64,000 nt of DNA from Lentzea atacamensis (GTDB lineage: Bacteria; Actinomycetota; Actinomycetes; Mycobacteriales; Pseudonocardiaceae): positions 372,001-436,000 of the forward strand of contig NZ_QLTT01000006.1 in the NCBI RefSeq assembly GCF_003269295.1, in the 5' to 3' direction. The translations under genes were made by a program, and so were the position numbers. Positions 1 to 10,959 of the stretch are shown here, piece after piece (the first letter of the stretch is position 1; each line of letters starts with the position of its first letter). The notes beneath the pieces are model-generated. The model saw only the letters and a list, made by a program, of their open reading frames with translations, searched no databases and had not been told where the DNA came from.

Positions 1-1526
1 GGACCAGTGGAAGTCTCCCTGTCGCGCAACGAGTCCCGGCGCTTGAGGTACTCGTCGATCCCGCCGGGCAGGTCGGTCAGCTTGCCGTCACCGAACAACG
101 CCACGACCTTGTCGCACACGCGCTCGACGAGGTAGCGGTCGTGCGAGATCACGACGAGCGTGCCGGGCCACGAGTCGAGCAGGTCTTCCAGCTGCTGCAA
201 CGTGTCGATGTCCAGGTCGTTCGTGGGCTCGTCGAGCAGCAGGACGTTCGGCTCTGCCATCAGCAACCGGCACAGCTGCAGCCGCCGCCGTTCGCCACCG
301 GACAGGTCCGACACCGGCGTCCACTGCTTCTGCGACGAGAACCCGAACCGCTCACCCAGCTGCGACGCCGACATCTCGTACTTGCCGAGGACGACGCGGC
401 GCGCGATCTCCTCGATCGCCTCCAGCACGCGCATCGACCCGTCGAGGTCGTGCAGCTCCTGCGAGAGGTGCGCGATCTTCACCGTCTGGCCCTGGATCCG
501 CTTGCCCGTCTCGGGTTCGCGCTCGCCCGCCAGCAGCTTCAGCAACGTCGTCTTGCCGGACCCGTTGACACCGACCAGACCGATCCGGTCGCCGGGCCCG
601 ATGCGCCACGTGAGGTCACGGACCAGCACCCGGTCCGGAATGGACAGTGTCGTGCCCTCGAGCTCGATCACCGTGCGGCCCAAGCGCTTCTTCGCGAACG
701 CGAGCAGCTCGACGTTGTCGCGCGGCGCCGGCACGTCCGCGATCAACGCCTCGGCCGCCTCGATCCGGTAGCGCGGCTTGGACGTACGAGCAGGCGCACC
801 ACGGCGCAGCCACGCGAGCTCCTTGCGCGCCAGGTTCTGCCGCTTCTCCTCCGCCGCGTCCGCGAGCCGCTGCCGCTCGGCGCGCGCGAAGATCCAGTCG
901 GCGTACCCGCCCTCGTACTGCTCGACCTTGCCCAGCACGACTTCCCACGTGCGGTTGCAGACCGTGTCGAGGAACCACCGGTCGTGCGTCACGACCACGA
1001 GCGCGCACTTGCGGGCCAGCAGGTGCTCCGCGAGCCACCGCACGCCCTCGACGTCCAGGTGGTTCGTCGGCTCGTCCAGCACGATCAGCTCGAGGTCCTG
1101 GATCAGCGCGGCCGCCAGCGCGACCCGCCGCCGCTCGCCACCGGACATCGTGGAGACCACGGAGTCCAGTCCCAGCGCCGTGATCCCGAGGCCGTCCAAA
1201 ATGGACCGCACCCGCGCGTCCGCGGCCCACTCGTGCTCGGCGTCGAAGCCGAGCGGGTCGATCACCGCGTTGCGCACGGTCGATCCCTCCGGCAGCTCGG
1301 TCCGCTGCGTCACGACGGCCATCCGCAGGTCGCGCGACCGCGAGACCCGGCCGTCGTCGGCGGGCTCCACTCCGGCCAGCACCTCGAGCAGCGTCGTCTT
1401 GCCGCCGCCGTTCAGCCCGACGACACCGATCCGATCGCCCTCGTTGACGCCGAGCGACACGCCGTCCAGCAGCGGCCGGACGCCGAACGACTTCGACACG
1501 GACTCCAGGTTGACCAGGTTGGCCAT
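1..1526 (-). CDS. ABC-F family ATP-binding protein (Uup/EttA type), C-terminal end missing
   Basis: This is a soluble protein with two ABC ATPase domains and no membrane segments, the layout of ABC-F proteins, which act on the ribosome rather than in transport. The ATG is at 1526 (protein start MANLVNLES). Domain 1 has Walker A GLNGGGKTT, signature MSGGERRR and Walker B LIVLDEPTNHLD. Domain 2 has GVNGSGKTT, LSGGERRR and VLLLDEPTNDLD. A basic linker lies between them near residues 230-290. The gene runs off the left edge, so about 508 codons are visible and the C-terminal extension typical of Uup is cut. It follows ispE on the same strand, as in many actinobacteria. The subfamily (translation factor or antibiotic resistance) cannot be decided from this sequence. 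Confidence 0.9.
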   Translation of the reverse strand, partial: MANLVNLESVSKSFGVRPLLDGVSLGVNEGDRIGVVGLNGGGKTTLLEVLAGVEPADDGRVSRSRDLRMAVVTQRTELPEGSTVRNAVIDPLGFDAEHEWAADARVRSILDGLGITALGLDSVVSTMSGGERRRVALAAALIQDLELIVLDEPTNHLDVEGVRWLAEHLLARKCALVVVTHDRWFLDTVCNRTWEVVLGKVEQYEGGYADWIFARAERQRLADAAEEKRQNLARKELAWLRRGAPARTSKPRYRIEAAEALIADVPAPRDNVELLAFAKKRLGRTVIELEGTTLSIPDRVLVRDLTWRIGPGDRIGLVGVNGSGKTTLLKLLAGEREPETGKRIQGQTVKIAHLSQELHDLDGSMRVLEAIEEIARRVVLGKYEMSASQLGERFGFSSQKQWTPVSDLSGGERRRLQLCRLLMAEPNVLLLDEPTNDLDIDTLQQLEDLLDSWPGTLVVISHDRYLVERVCDKVVALFGDGKLTDLPGGIDEYLKRRDSLRDRETSTG

Positions 1527-1569
1527 CAAAACCTCACGACTTCGGAAGAAACTGCCCGATGAAGGCTAC

Positions 1570-1677
1570 CTAGTGCCGTGACCGGCAACCTCCGCCGCGT
1601 CTTCCGGCGCTCAGCAGGGCGCCTCGCACCCGTCTGATCGTCGAATACGGGGCAAAGGCTGCCGGTCACGGCGCTAG
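1570..1677. mobile_element. 108-bp MITE-like inverted-repeat element
   Basis: Two 21-bp arms (1570-1590 and 1657-1677) are inverted copies differing at two positions; the shared core is GCCGTGACCGGCA. The arms enclose about 66 bp with no coding capacity. Both ends carry CTAG, so the element can be read as flanked by TA dinucleotides, which is the target duplication of IS630/Tc1-type elements. It sits between ispE and the downstream ABC-F gene. It could equally be a long intergenic hairpin acting as a terminator or processing signal. Confidence 0.5.
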
Positions 1678-1695
1678 CCCGCCCAAACGCCCTGG

Positions 1696-2658
1696 CTACG
1701 CGTGCACCTCGGGCGGCGTCGGCTTGGGCTCTTCGGTCGTGATCACGCGCGCACCGGGCACCGGCCCGTGCGCCACGCGGACGGTCCGGCACACCCCGGC
1801 ACCGGCGAGCTCCGCGGCCACGCGCACCGCCGTGTCGCCGTCCTCGCACAGGAACGCCGTCGTGGGGCCCGAGCCGGACACGATGCCGGCCAGCGCGCCC
1901 GCGTCGACACCCGCGCGCAACGTGCGGCGCAGGTTCGGCCGCAGCGAGACGGCGGCGGCCTGCAGGTCGTTGCCCAGCAACAGGGCCAGCTGCCGCGGGT
2001 CACCGGAGGACAGGCCCTCCAGCACCGCCTCGACCTGGCCGACGCGCGGCGGGTCACCCTCGGCGCGCAGGCGGTCCAGCTCGTCGAACACGTCCGGAGT
2101 GGACAGTCCGCGCCGGTCGAACGCGAGCACCCAGTGGAACTGGTGGCGTCCCAGCACCGGAACGATCCGCTCGCCGCGGCCGGTGCCGAGCGCGGTGGCG
2201 CCGTAGAGGGCGAAAGGCACGTCCGCGCCGAGCTTTCCGGCCAGCTCGGCCAGCTCGTCGCGGCTGATCTCCAGCCGCCACAACGACGACAGGCCCACGA
2301 GCGTCGCGGCCGCGTCGGCGCTGCCGCCCGCCATGCCGCCCGCGACCGGGATGGCCTTGCGGATGACGACGCGGACCTTCGGGTCGTCCGGGTCCTTGCC
2401 CACGTGCGTGGCGAGCAGCCGCACGGCGCGCCAGGCGAGGTTCGAAGCTCCCGTGGGGACCTGGTCGGCACCCTCGCCGTGGACCTCTACACCTGGTTCG
2501 TCCGCCACGGCGACGGTGACCTCGTCGACCAGCGACAGCGCCTGGAAGATCGTCACCAGGTCGTGGTAGCCGTCCGGTCGCACATCACCGACGGCCAGGT
2601 GCAGGTTGACCTTGGCCGGGACGCGGACCGTGACCGGGGGTGGAACGACTGCGAGCAC
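1696..2658 (-). CDS. ispE: 4-diphosphocytidyl-2-C-methyl-D-erythritol kinase
   Basis: IspE is a cytoplasmic GHMP kinase that phosphorylates the 2-hydroxyl of CDP-methylerythritol in the non-mevalonate isoprenoid pathway. The 320-residue product starts at a GTG (2658). It shows the N-terminal PAKVNLHL motif, the glycine-rich ATP loop [15 protein letters not shown] around residue 100, and a C-terminal GHMP motif [12 protein letters not shown]. The length fits the family. It lies downstream of rsmA, with the met importer in between, and upstream of the ABC-F gene; the rsmA-ispE-ABC-F association is common in actinobacteria. Confidence 0.95.
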   Translation of the reverse strand: MLAVVPPPVTVRVPAKVNLHLAVGDVRPDGYHDLVTIFQALSLVDEVTVAVADEPGVEVHGEGADQVPTGASNLAWRAVRLLATHVGKDPDDPKVRVVIRKAIPVAGGMAGGSADAAATLVGLSSLWRLEISRDELAELAGKLGADVPFALYGATALGTGRGERIVPVLGRHQFHWVLAFDRRGLSTPDVFDELDRLRAEGDPPRVGQVEAVLEGLSSGDPRQLALLLGNDLQAAAVSLRPNLRRTLRAGVDAGALAGIVSGSGPTTAFLCEDGDTAVRVAAELAGAGVCRTVRVAHGPVPGARVITTEEPKPTPPEVHA

Positions 2659-2715
2659 GATGTCAGCCTACGGGCGTTCTGGCGTCGCGGACTCCTCCCC
2701 CGGCCACCGGCGATC

Positions 2716-3504
2716 TCACACCGGGATGACCGAACCGTTGTAGGTCTGCTTGATGTAGTCCTTGACCTGCTGCGATCCGAGCAGCTCCGCCAGGTCGCGG
2801 ATGCGCTTGTCGTCCTTCAGCTCGGTCCTCGTGACCAGGCCGTTGGCGTTCGGGTTGCCCTCCGCCTTCTCCAGCGCGAGCGAGTCGGTGGCGGGCTTGA
2901 GGCCCGCGTCGATCGCGTAGTTGCCGTTGATCACCGACGCGTCGGTGTCCTCCAGCGACCTGGGCAGCTGAGCGGCCTCCAGCGGCACGAACTGCAGGTT
3001 CTTGGGGTTCTCCGCGATGTCGCGCACAGTCGGTGCGTCGACGGCCTTGAGCTTGATCAGGCCGTTGGCCTCCAGCAGCTTCAGGCCGCGGGTCTCGTTC
3101 GTGGCGTCGTTCGCGAGCGCGACCTTGGCACCCGAGGGCAGCTCGTCGAGCTTCTTGACCTTCTTCGAGTACAGGCCGAGCGGCTCGACGTGGACGGGCT
3201 CGACCCACTCGACCTTGGCGCCGCTCTCCTGCGTGAACGTCTGCAGGTACGGGACGGTCTGGAAGTAGTTGGCGTCGAGCGAGCCGTCGACCAGCGCGGT
3301 GTTCGGCTGCACGTAGTCGGTGAACTCGACGACCTCGATCTTCAGACCCTTCTGCGCGGCGAGGTTGTCGGCCACGTACTTGAGGATCTGCGCGTGCGGG
3401 ACCGGCGAGACGCCGACCTTCAGCGTGTCGGAGGCGCTGCCACCGGACGAGCAAGCGGACAAAACGGTCAAAGCAGCCGCGATCAGGGCAGCACGAATAC
3501 GCAT
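2716..3504 (-). CDS. metQ: Methionine-binding lipoprotein of the MetNIQ importer
   Basis: This NlpA/MetQ-family substrate-binding protein captures methionine outside the membrane and delivers it to MetI. The 262-residue product begins at an ATG preceded by AAGGA. It has a lipoprotein signal with lipobox LSAC, lipidated Cys about residue 18, and the family signatures VGVSPVPHAQIL, EFTDYVQPN and DANYFQTVPYL. It is the last gene of metN-metI-metQ, about 30 bp after metI. Methionine as substrate is inferred from the family, the NIL domain on MetN and the SAM-type riboswitch in the leader. Confidence 0.93.
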   Translation of the reverse strand: MRIRAALIAAALTVLSACSSGGSASDTLKVGVSPVPHAQILKYVADNLAAQKGLKIEVVEFTDYVQPNTALVDGSLDANYFQTVPYLQTFTQESGAKVEWVEPVHVEPLGLYSKKVKKLDELPSGAKVALANDATNETRGLKLLEANGLIKLKAVDAPTVRDIAENPKNLQFVPLEAAQLPRSLEDTDASVINGNYAIDAGLKPATDSLALEKAEGNPNANGLVTRTELKDDKRIRDLAELLGSQQVKDYIKQTYNGSVIPV

Positions 3505-3533
3505 GACGTTCCTTTTGAGAAATTTCTGACGGG

Positions 3534-4217
3534 TCAGACTGAGGCGTGCCGGCGCCGGTCGGACGCACGAGCGGCACGGGTGAAGCCGAGCTGGATCAGC
3601 GTCGTGAGCACGGCGAGCCACGCCACGGTGCTCCACAGGATCCGGTCGTTGAAGCGCTGGTAGCCCTCGCGGATCGCCAGGTCGCCGAGGCCACCGCCGC
3701 CGATCACGCCCGCCATGGCGGAGTAGCCGATCAGGGCGATCACGGTGACGCCGATGGCGTTGATCAGCGCGGGCAGCGACTCGCGGATCAGCACCGAGCG
3801 AACGATCCTGAGCGTCGAGGCGCCCGTGGTCACCGCGGCCTCGACCACGGTCACGTGCACCTCGGACAGGATGTTCTGCACGAGCCGCCCGACGAACGGG
3901 ATCGCACCCACCGCCAACGGCACGATCACCGCTGTACTGCCGATGGATCCGCCGACGATCAGGCGGGTGACCGACGTGAGCGCGACGAGCAGCACGATGA
4001 ACGGCATCGAGCGGCCCAGGTCGGTGATGAAGCCGAGAACGCGGTGCACCGCGGGGTTCGGCCGCAGCCCGCCCTTGGCGGTGAGCTGCAGCCAAACCCC
4101 GAGGGGAACTCCGAAAGCTGTGGCGATCACGGTGGAGACGCCGACCATGTACAGCGTTTCCCCGGTGGCCTCGACGAGGTAGCTCAGCACGTCGGACCAG
4201 GGTGTAGCAGACCTCAC
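3534..4217 (-). CDS. metI: Methionine ABC transporter permease
   Basis: MetI is the membrane permease of the methionine importer. The product of about 227 residues has roughly five hydrophobic segments and a C-terminal part with EAAVTTGASTLRIV, the coupling (EAA) loop that contacts the ATPase. The GTG start at 4217 overlaps the metN stop as GTGA, indicating translational coupling. A longer reading frame upstream runs into metN and was not used. It lies in the metN-metI-metQ operon and is presumably controlled by the SAM riboswitch upstream of metN. Confidence 0.93.
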   Translation of the reverse strand: MRSATPWSDVLSYLVEATGETLYMVGVSTVIATAFGVPLGVWLQLTAKGGLRPNPAVHRVLGFITDLGRSMPFIVLLVALTSVTRLIVGGSIGSTAVIVPLAVGAIPFVGRLVQNILSEVHVTVVEAAVTTGASTLRIVRSVLIRESLPALINAIGVTVIALIGYSAMAGVIGGGGLGDLAIREGYQRFNDRILWSTVAWLAVLTTLIQLGFTRAARASDRRRHASV

Positions 4218-5212
4218 GCAGCTACTCCCTGCGGGCCCTTCAGGGACCTCTGCACAGCGCCACCGGCCTCGCTGATCCACTCCAGCGCGGAGTCGGACCG
4301 CTCACCGTTCAGGCCGAGGCGGAACCGCGCGACCGGCGTCTCGCCGAGACGCGTGAGACCGCCACCGACGATGTTCAGCTCGACGCCGAACCGGTGCGAG
4401 GCCTCTGGCAGCAGCGCGCCGACCGCGGCGAACCCGACGAGCACGACGTCCGCGACGCGGTCGTAGCTGCTCTCGTTGATCGGGTTGAGGTCCACGGCGG
4501 GCAGCAGCGCCCCGCTCGTGCGGCTGGCCGCATCGCTGACCAGGTCGAGCACCTTGCCGTGCTCGACGACGCGGCCCTGCTCCAGCACGGCGACGTCATC
4601 GCAGATCTTGCGGACCACGCCCATGTCGTGCGTGACGACGAGAACGGTCACACCCAGCTCAGCGCGCGCACGGTCGAGCACCGTCAGCACTGAACCGGTG
4701 GTCTCCGGGTCCAGGGCGCTGGTGGGCTCGTCGGCGAGCAGAACGCTCGGGTTCGCGGCGAGTGCGCGCGCCACGGCGATGCGCTGGCGCTGCCCGCCGG
4801 ACAGCTGGTCGGGGTAGGCGCCGGCCTTGTCGGTCAGGCCGACGAGGTCCAGCAGCTCCCCCACGCGGCTGCGACGCTGCGGTCCGGGGACACCGGCGCT
4901 TTCGAGCGGCAGCGCGATGTTGCCGGCCGCGGTGCGCTGCCGGAGGAGCGAGTCCCCTTGCGGCACAACGCCGATCTGCCGCCTGGCGGCCCGGAGGGCC
5001 GACCCGTCCAGCGCGGTGATGTCCGTGCCGTCGACGCGGATCGCCCCGGAGTCGGGACGCTCGAGCAGCGCCACGCACCGGGCGAGCGTCGACTTGCCGG
5101 CCCCGCTCGGGCCGACGACGCCGAGCACGGTGCCCGCCTCGACGTCGAGGGTCACGCCGTTCAGGGCGTTGACACCCTGGAAGGACTTGGTGAGGTTTTC
5201 GACAGTGATCAC
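4214..5212 (-). CDS. metN: Methionine ABC transporter ATP-binding protein with NIL domain
   Basis: This is the ATPase of the methionine importer. It has Walker A GPSGAGKST, signature LSGGQRQR, Walker B VLLADEPTSALD and a switch His in VTHDMG. Residues about 250-332 form the NIL domain, the regulatory methionine-binding domain of MetN. The GTG start at 5212 has GGAG five bases upstream; an in-frame start 30 bases earlier lacks a good ribosome site. The 3' end overlaps metI by 4 bp. The 220-bp leader contains a SAM-clan riboswitch and a leader peptide, so repression by S-adenosylmethionine is expected. Confidence 0.93.
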   Translation of the reverse strand: MITVENLTKSFQGVNALNGVTLDVEAGTVLGVVGPSGAGKSTLARCVALLERPDSGAIRVDGTDITALDGSALRAARRQIGVVPQGDSLLRQRTAAGNIALPLESAGVPGPQRRSRVGELLDLVGLTDKAGAYPDQLSGGQRQRIAVARALAANPSVLLADEPTSALDPETTGSVLTVLDRARAELGVTVLVVTHDMGVVRKICDDVAVLEQGRVVEHGKVLDLVSDAASRTSGALLPAVDLNPINESSYDRVADVVLVGFAAVGALLPEASHRFGVELNIVGGGLTRLGETPVARFRLGLNGERSDSALEWISEAGGAVQRSLKGPQGVAA

Positions 5213-5335
5213 ATCTGCTCCACGGCTGCGCGCGACGCACACTCGCCTCGTGGGCGGTGCGCGGTCGAAGTTCTGCTCAGGTGTGCGCCCCTCGTACTAC
5301 GGGAGGGCCGCGTCAAAGGACTTGAAGAAGGCGCC

Positions 5336-5422
5336 TTAGACGAGGTGGCGACGACATGCAGAAGCGGTGCGACGGCACTGGTCGACAACTCGACGGCGCG
5401 TCAGCATTCGCGTGGTACCCAT
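5336..5422 (-). CDS. 28-residue leader peptide upstream of metNIQ
   Basis: A short frame starts at ATG 5422 with GGAGG five bases upstream and reads MGTTRMLTRRRVVDQCRR followed by TASACRRHLV. It is Arg-rich with two Cys codons. The pattern LTRR-x-VD-x-x-R-x-x-SA-x-C resembles the short actinobacterial leader peptides seen ahead of sulfur-metabolism genes; that assignment is from memory of the family. It begins nine bases beyond the 3' strand of the riboswitch P1 helix, so its ribosome site is within reach of riboswitch control. The stop lies about 120 bp before metN. Confidence 0.6.
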   Translation of the reverse strand: MGTTRMLTRRRVVDQCRRTASACRRHLV

Positions 5423-5430
5423 GTGATCCT

Positions 5431-5518
5431 CCATCGGTCCTGGCGTTAGCACCTGCCCGCATCCAGCGGGTGGTTGCTGCGACGTCAAAGAGCCAGGTCT
5501 CTCGGTCGCTCCGGATGG
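5431..5518 (-). promoter_or_regulatory. SAM-clan riboswitch (SAM-I/IV type, no P4) controlling metNIQ
   Basis: On the minus strand the 88-nt element shows the SAM-I family core. P1 is CCATC/GATGG and P2 is GCGAC/GTCGC. An AGAG/CTCT stem closes the loop ACCTGG, which can form a pseudoknot with the downstream GCCAGG. The invariant CAGCAACC, a P3 hairpin CCCGC/GCGGG and AGGTGCTAA follow. The 3' P1 strand comes almost directly after the pseudoknot strand, leaving no room for an internal P4; that is typical of SAM-IV and SAM-I/IV variants. The 3' P1 strand overlaps the ribosome site of the leader peptide, suggesting translational control. Confidence 0.82.
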
Positions 5519-5609
5519 CATCTAGCAGTCAACCGGACACACGTTCGGTTGCGCAAGCCAGAATCCGGATCGTTCGACAGATCACACTGTTGGCCGATGG
5601 ATCTCCGGC

Positions 5610-6449
5610 CTAGACCTCCGCGATCCGGATGAAGTCGATCACGCTGAGTTGCTCGCCCCTGACCTGGGGGTCGATGCCCGCTTTCTCGAGCAGCTCGTCG
5701 ACGTTGACGCCGGCCGCCTCGGCCCAGCCCTTGAGGGCCGCGCGGAGGGTTTTCCGCCGCTGCGCGAAGGCCGCGTCGACGATCGCGAAGAGCCGCGTCT
5801 TGTCCACTGTGGACAGCGGCTTTTCGCGACGGTGGAAGGAAACCAGACCTGAGTCCACATTGGGAGCGGGCCAGAAGACGTTCCTGCCCACGGGGCCGGC
5901 CTTCTTCGCCTCCGCGTACCAGGCGAGCTTCACGCTGGGGACGCCGTAGATCTTGCTGCCCGGCTTCGCGGCCATCCTGTCCGCCACCTCGGCCTGGACC
6001 ATGACCAGGCCCTTCTCGAGGGTGGGGAGCTCGTTCAGGAGGTGGAGGACCACGGGGACGGCGACGTTGTACGGGAGGTTGGCCACGATCGCGGTCGGCT
6101 GGGCCGGCAGGTCGTCCCCGGTGACCCTCATGGCGTCCTTCAGGACGACGTACAGCTTGTCCGCGTTCTCCGGGTCCTGCTCGCGGACGGTCTGCGGGAG
6201 GCGTTCGGCCAGCGGGGGGTCGATCTCCACCGCGACGACCTGTTTGGCGTTGGGGAGCAGGGCGAGGGTCAGGGAGCCCAGGCCGGGGCCCACCTCCAGG
6301 ACGATGTCGTCCTCGGTCAGGTCTGCGGCGGCGACGATCTTGCGGACCGTGTTGGGGTCGTGCACGAAGTTCTGGCCCAGTTTCTTGGTTGGGCGGATGC
6401 CGAGTTCTTCGGCCAGTCTTCTGACTTCGGCGGGTCCCAGCAGGCTCAC
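5610..6449 (-). CDS. rsmA: 16S rRNA dimethyladenosine transferase
   Basis: RsmA (KsgA) dimethylates two adjacent adenines near the 3' end of 16S rRNA during small-subunit maturation. The 279-residue product carries the family motifs [10 protein letters not shown] at the N terminus, SAM-binding [10 protein letters not shown], acidic VEIDPPLA and catalytic NLPYNV. Length and motif order are normal. It lies between rpfB and the metNIQ leader on the minus strand, matching the rpfB-rsmA-ispE order of actinobacteria. Confidence 0.96.
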   Translation of the reverse strand: MSLLGPAEVRRLAEELGIRPTKKLGQNFVHDPNTVRKIVAAADLTEDDIVLEVGPGLGSLTLALLPNAKQVVAVEIDPPLAERLPQTVREQDPENADKLYVVLKDAMRVTGDDLPAQPTAIVANLPYNVAVPVVLHLLNELPTLEKGLVMVQAEVADRMAAKPGSKIYGVPSVKLAWYAEAKKAGPVGRNVFWPAPNVDSGLVSFHRREKPLSTVDKTRLFAIVDAAFAQRRKTLRAALKGWAEAAGVNVDELLEKAGIDPQVRGEQLSVIDFIRIAEV

Positions 6450-6581
6450 CGGAGCATTCTCGCAGGTTGGCCTGAGGGACGAAGGGCGGGTGCTCGCACC
6501 TCAACCCACCCCGGACACGACGAAGGCCGCCCCTGGCGAACCAGCAGCGGCCTCATCGAGCAAAACGGAAGTGGTGCGGGT

Positions 6582-8293
<1,712 letters not shown>

Positions 8294-9115
8294 TCAGTAG
8301 TCGAGGCCGAACACTCGTTGAGCATTACGGGTGACTGCGGCGCAGAGTTCAGAAAGATCTTCGCCACGCAGCGTGGCCAGATCGCGAACTGTGTAATTCA
8401 CACAATAGGGCTCATTTGGGCGGCCCCGGAACGGATGCGGCGTCAGGAACGGCGCGTCCGTCTCGACCAGGAGCTGATCCTGGGGCACCAGCTGCGCCGC
8501 CTCCCGCAGTGCGCGGGCGTTCCTGAACGTCACCGGGCCCGCGAACGACAGCACGTACCCCGCGTCGACGCACCGCCGGGCGAAGTCCGCGTCGCCGGAG
8601 AAGCAGTGGAAGACCACAGTGGACGGTGCGCCTTCCGAGGACAGCACCTTCAGGATGTCCTCGTGCGCGTCCCGGTCGTGGATCATCAACGGCTTCCCGA
8701 CGCGCTTGGAAAGGTCGATGTGCCAACGGAAAGCCTCGTGCTGGGCGGCCGGCGGCGAGTAGTCCCAGTAGTAGTCCAGACCGGTCTCGCCGATCGCGAC
8801 CACGCGGTCGAAAGCCGCGAGCCGCTCCAGCTCCGCCTTCTCCACGTCACCGAACGAGGACGTGCGCGTCGGGTGCACGGCCACCGCCGCGTAGACCCGC
8901 GGGTCCCAAGTGGACGCCTCCGCGGCCCACTGCGCCGCCTTCAGGTCGTCCGCCACGGTGATCACGTGCGAGACCCCGGCCGCCTCGGCCCGATCGAGCA
9001 GAGCGGCCACACCCGCGGCATCGACGGCTCCACACGCGTCGAGATGCGTGTGAGCGTCGATCACCGGTGCCGGAAGAGCTTCCGGCACCGGCGGTCGTTC
9101 CCGCTTGTCCGTCAC
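8294..9115 (-). CDS. tatD: TatD family metal-dependent hydrolase
   Basis: TatD proteins are cytosolic TIM-barrel metal hydrolases, reported as 3'-5' exonucleases. Metal ligands are visible: HTHLD near the N terminus, [22 protein letters not shown] and ETDAPFL. The GTG start at 9115 overlaps the metG stop by 4 bp (GTGA) and gives 273 residues, close to the usual 260. A longer frame starting inside metG is less likely. The metG-tatD-rpfB-rsmA order supports the call. Confidence 0.94.
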   Translation of the reverse strand: MTDKRERPPVPEALPAPVIDAHTHLDACGAVDAAGVAALLDRAEAAGVSHVITVADDLKAAQWAAEASTWDPRVYAAVAVHPTRTSSFGDVEKAELERLAAFDRVVAIGETGLDYYWDYSPPAAQHEAFRWHIDLSKRVGKPLMIHDRDAHEDILKVLSSEGAPSTVVFHCFSGDADFARRCVDAGYVLSFAGPVTFRNARALREAAQLVPQDQLLVETDAPFLTPHPFRGRPNEPYCVNYTVRDLATLRGEDLSELCAAVTRNAQRVFGLDY

Positions 9116-10905
9116 GACGTGACGATCGGGGCCCACTCCGGGCCGGTCTCGCCGAGCAACGGGTCGAGCTTCGCGAACAACGGCGACGGCTTCTGCAGCG
9201 GCCGGCCGACCTCGATCGGCGTCGACTCCCAGCGAGCCTGCTCACCGGCGTAGTCACCGGTCAGCACCGGGTACGTGCGGTCGGCGACGTCCAGGTCGGT
9301 GACTTCGGTCATCTCCGGCTGCGCGGCCCACACGCCCGTGCCGCCCAGCGCCTCGTGCACCTTCTGCGCCGAGTGCGGCAGGAACGGCGTCATCAGCGTG
9401 TTCGCGTCCTGCACGACCTGCAACGCGGTGTGCAGCACCGAGTCGCGGCGGTCCGGGTCGTCCTTGAGCTTCCACGGCTCCTGGTCGGACAGGTACTTGT
9501 TCGCCGCGGAGATCACGCGCATGGCCTCACCTGACGCCTGCTTGAACCGCGAGCGGCGCAGGTGCGCGCCGACCGTGTCGAACGCCGCCCGCGACTGCCG
9601 CAGCAGCTCGTGGTCGGCGTCCGTCAGCGCCGTGGCCTTCGGGATCGCGCCGACGTTCTTGTGCGCCATCGAGACCGAGCGGTTGACCAGGTTGCCCCAC
9701 TCGTTCGCCAGCTCGAAGTTCGTCCGGCGGACGAACTCCTCCCAGGTGAAGTCGGTGTCCTGGTTCTCGGGACCCGCGACGGAGATGAAGTACCGCAGCG
9801 CGTCCGGCCCGAACTCCTTCAGGAAGTCGCCGACGTAGATCACGGTGCCGCGCGACGTCGAGAACTTCGAGCCGCTCATCGTCAGGTACTCCGACGACAC
9901 GACCTCGGTCGGCAGGTTCAGCGTGCCGAACCGGCCGGGCTCGCCGCCCTTGTCGCCCGCGCCGTTCTGGCCCAGCAGCAGCGACGGCCAGATCAGCGAG
10001 TGGAAGACGATGTTGTCCTTGCCCATGAAGTAGTAGCCCTGGGCGTCACCCGTCCAGAACTCCTTCCAGGCGTCGTCGTTCCCGGAACGCCGCGCCCACT
10101 CGACCGAGGCGCTCAGGTACCCGATCACGGCGTCGAACCACACGTAGAACCGCTTCATCGGCTGGTCGCTCCAGCCGTCGAGCGGGATCGGCACACCCCA
10201 GTCGAGGTCGCGGGTGATCGCGCGCGGCCGCAGGTCCTTGATCAGGTTCTGCGAGAACTTGAGCACGTTCGGGCGCCACTCGGTGCGCGTGCCCATCCAG
10301 CTGCCCAGCGACTCGATGAACGAGGGCAGGTCCAGGAACAGGTGCTCGGTCTCGACGAACTTCGGCGTCTCCCCGTTGATCCGCGAGCGCGGGTTCTTCA
10401 GGTCGATCGGGTCGAGCTGGTTGCCGCAGTTGTCGCACTGGTCACCGCGCGCGCCGTCGTAACCGCAGATCGGGCAGGTGCCCTCGATGAAGCGGTCGGG
10501 CAGCGTCCTGCCGGTGGACGGGCTGATCGCGCCCATCTCGATCTTCGGGATGACATAGCCGTTCTTCCACAGCGCGGAGAACAGGTCCTGCACGACCTGG
10601 TAGTGGTTGCCGGTCGTCGTGCGGGTGAAGAGGTCGTACGAGAGGCCGAGGCCCTGGAGGTCGGAAGCGATCACACGGTTGTACTTGTCGGCGAGCTCGC
10701 GGGCGGTGAGCCCTTCCTTCTCGGCCTGCACCTGGATGGGTGTGCCGTGCTCGTCCGTGCCGCTGACCATGAGCACCCGGTGTCCGGACATTCGCATGTA
10801 GCGGGAGAAGACGTCGGACGGGACACCGAAACCGGAGACATGACCGATGTGCCGGGGGCCATTGGCGTAAGGCCAGGCCACCGCGGTCAGTACGGAGGCA
10901 CTCAT
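9112..10905 (-). CDS. metG: Methionyl-tRNA synthetase
   Basis: MetG charges initiator and elongator tRNA-Met. The product of about 597 residues is a class I synthetase with the HIGH motif in [12 protein letters not shown], a zinc knuckle with CPIC and CDNC pairs near residues 145-165, and KFSTS in [10 protein letters not shown] as the KMSKS equivalent. The C-terminal helical anticodon-binding domain is complete, with no extra C-terminal tRNA-binding domain. ATGs at 10905 and 10911 are both possible and neither has a strong ribosome site; 10905 was chosen because homologues begin [12 protein letters not shown]. It overlaps tatD. Confidence 0.95.
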   Translation of the reverse strand: MSASVLTAVAWPYANGPRHIGHVSGFGVPSDVFSRYMRMSGHRVLMVSGTDEHGTPIQVQAEKEGLTARELADKYNRVIASDLQGLGLSYDLFTRTTTGNHYQVVQDLFSALWKNGYVIPKIEMGAISPSTGRTLPDRFIEGTCPICGYDGARGDQCDNCGNQLDPIDLKNPRSRINGETPKFVETEHLFLDLPSFIESLGSWMGTRTEWRPNVLKFSQNLIKDLRPRAITRDLDWGVPIPLDGWSDQPMKRFYVWFDAVIGYLSASVEWARRSGNDDAWKEFWTGDAQGYYFMGKDNIVFHSLIWPSLLLGQNGAGDKGGEPGRFGTLNLPTEVVSSEYLTMSGSKFSTSRGTVIYVGDFLKEFGPDALRYFISVAGPENQDTDFTWEEFVRRTNFELANEWGNLVNRSVSMAHKNVGAIPKATALTDADHELLRQSRAAFDTVGAHLRRSRFKQASGEAMRVISAANKYLSDQEPWKLKDDPDRRDSVLHTALQVVQDANTLMTPFLPHSAQKVHEALGGTGVWAAQPEMTEVTDLDVADRTYPVLTGDYAGEQARWESTPIEVGRPLQKPSPLFAKLDPLLGETGPEWAPIVTS

Positions 10906-10959
10906 GCACATAGCCTACGGAGGCGGTGCCAGCCGCTTTTCACTGCCTGGGAGGTCAGT

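Noticed and set aside
141-1562. Long plus-strand open frame opposite the ABC-F gene (473 codons)
   Set aside because: It is the antisense shadow of a GC-rich gene with clear ABC motifs on the minus strand; composition is Arg/Pro/His-rich with no domain. Similar shadows at 1702-3663, 6042-8063 and 9562-11130 were left out.
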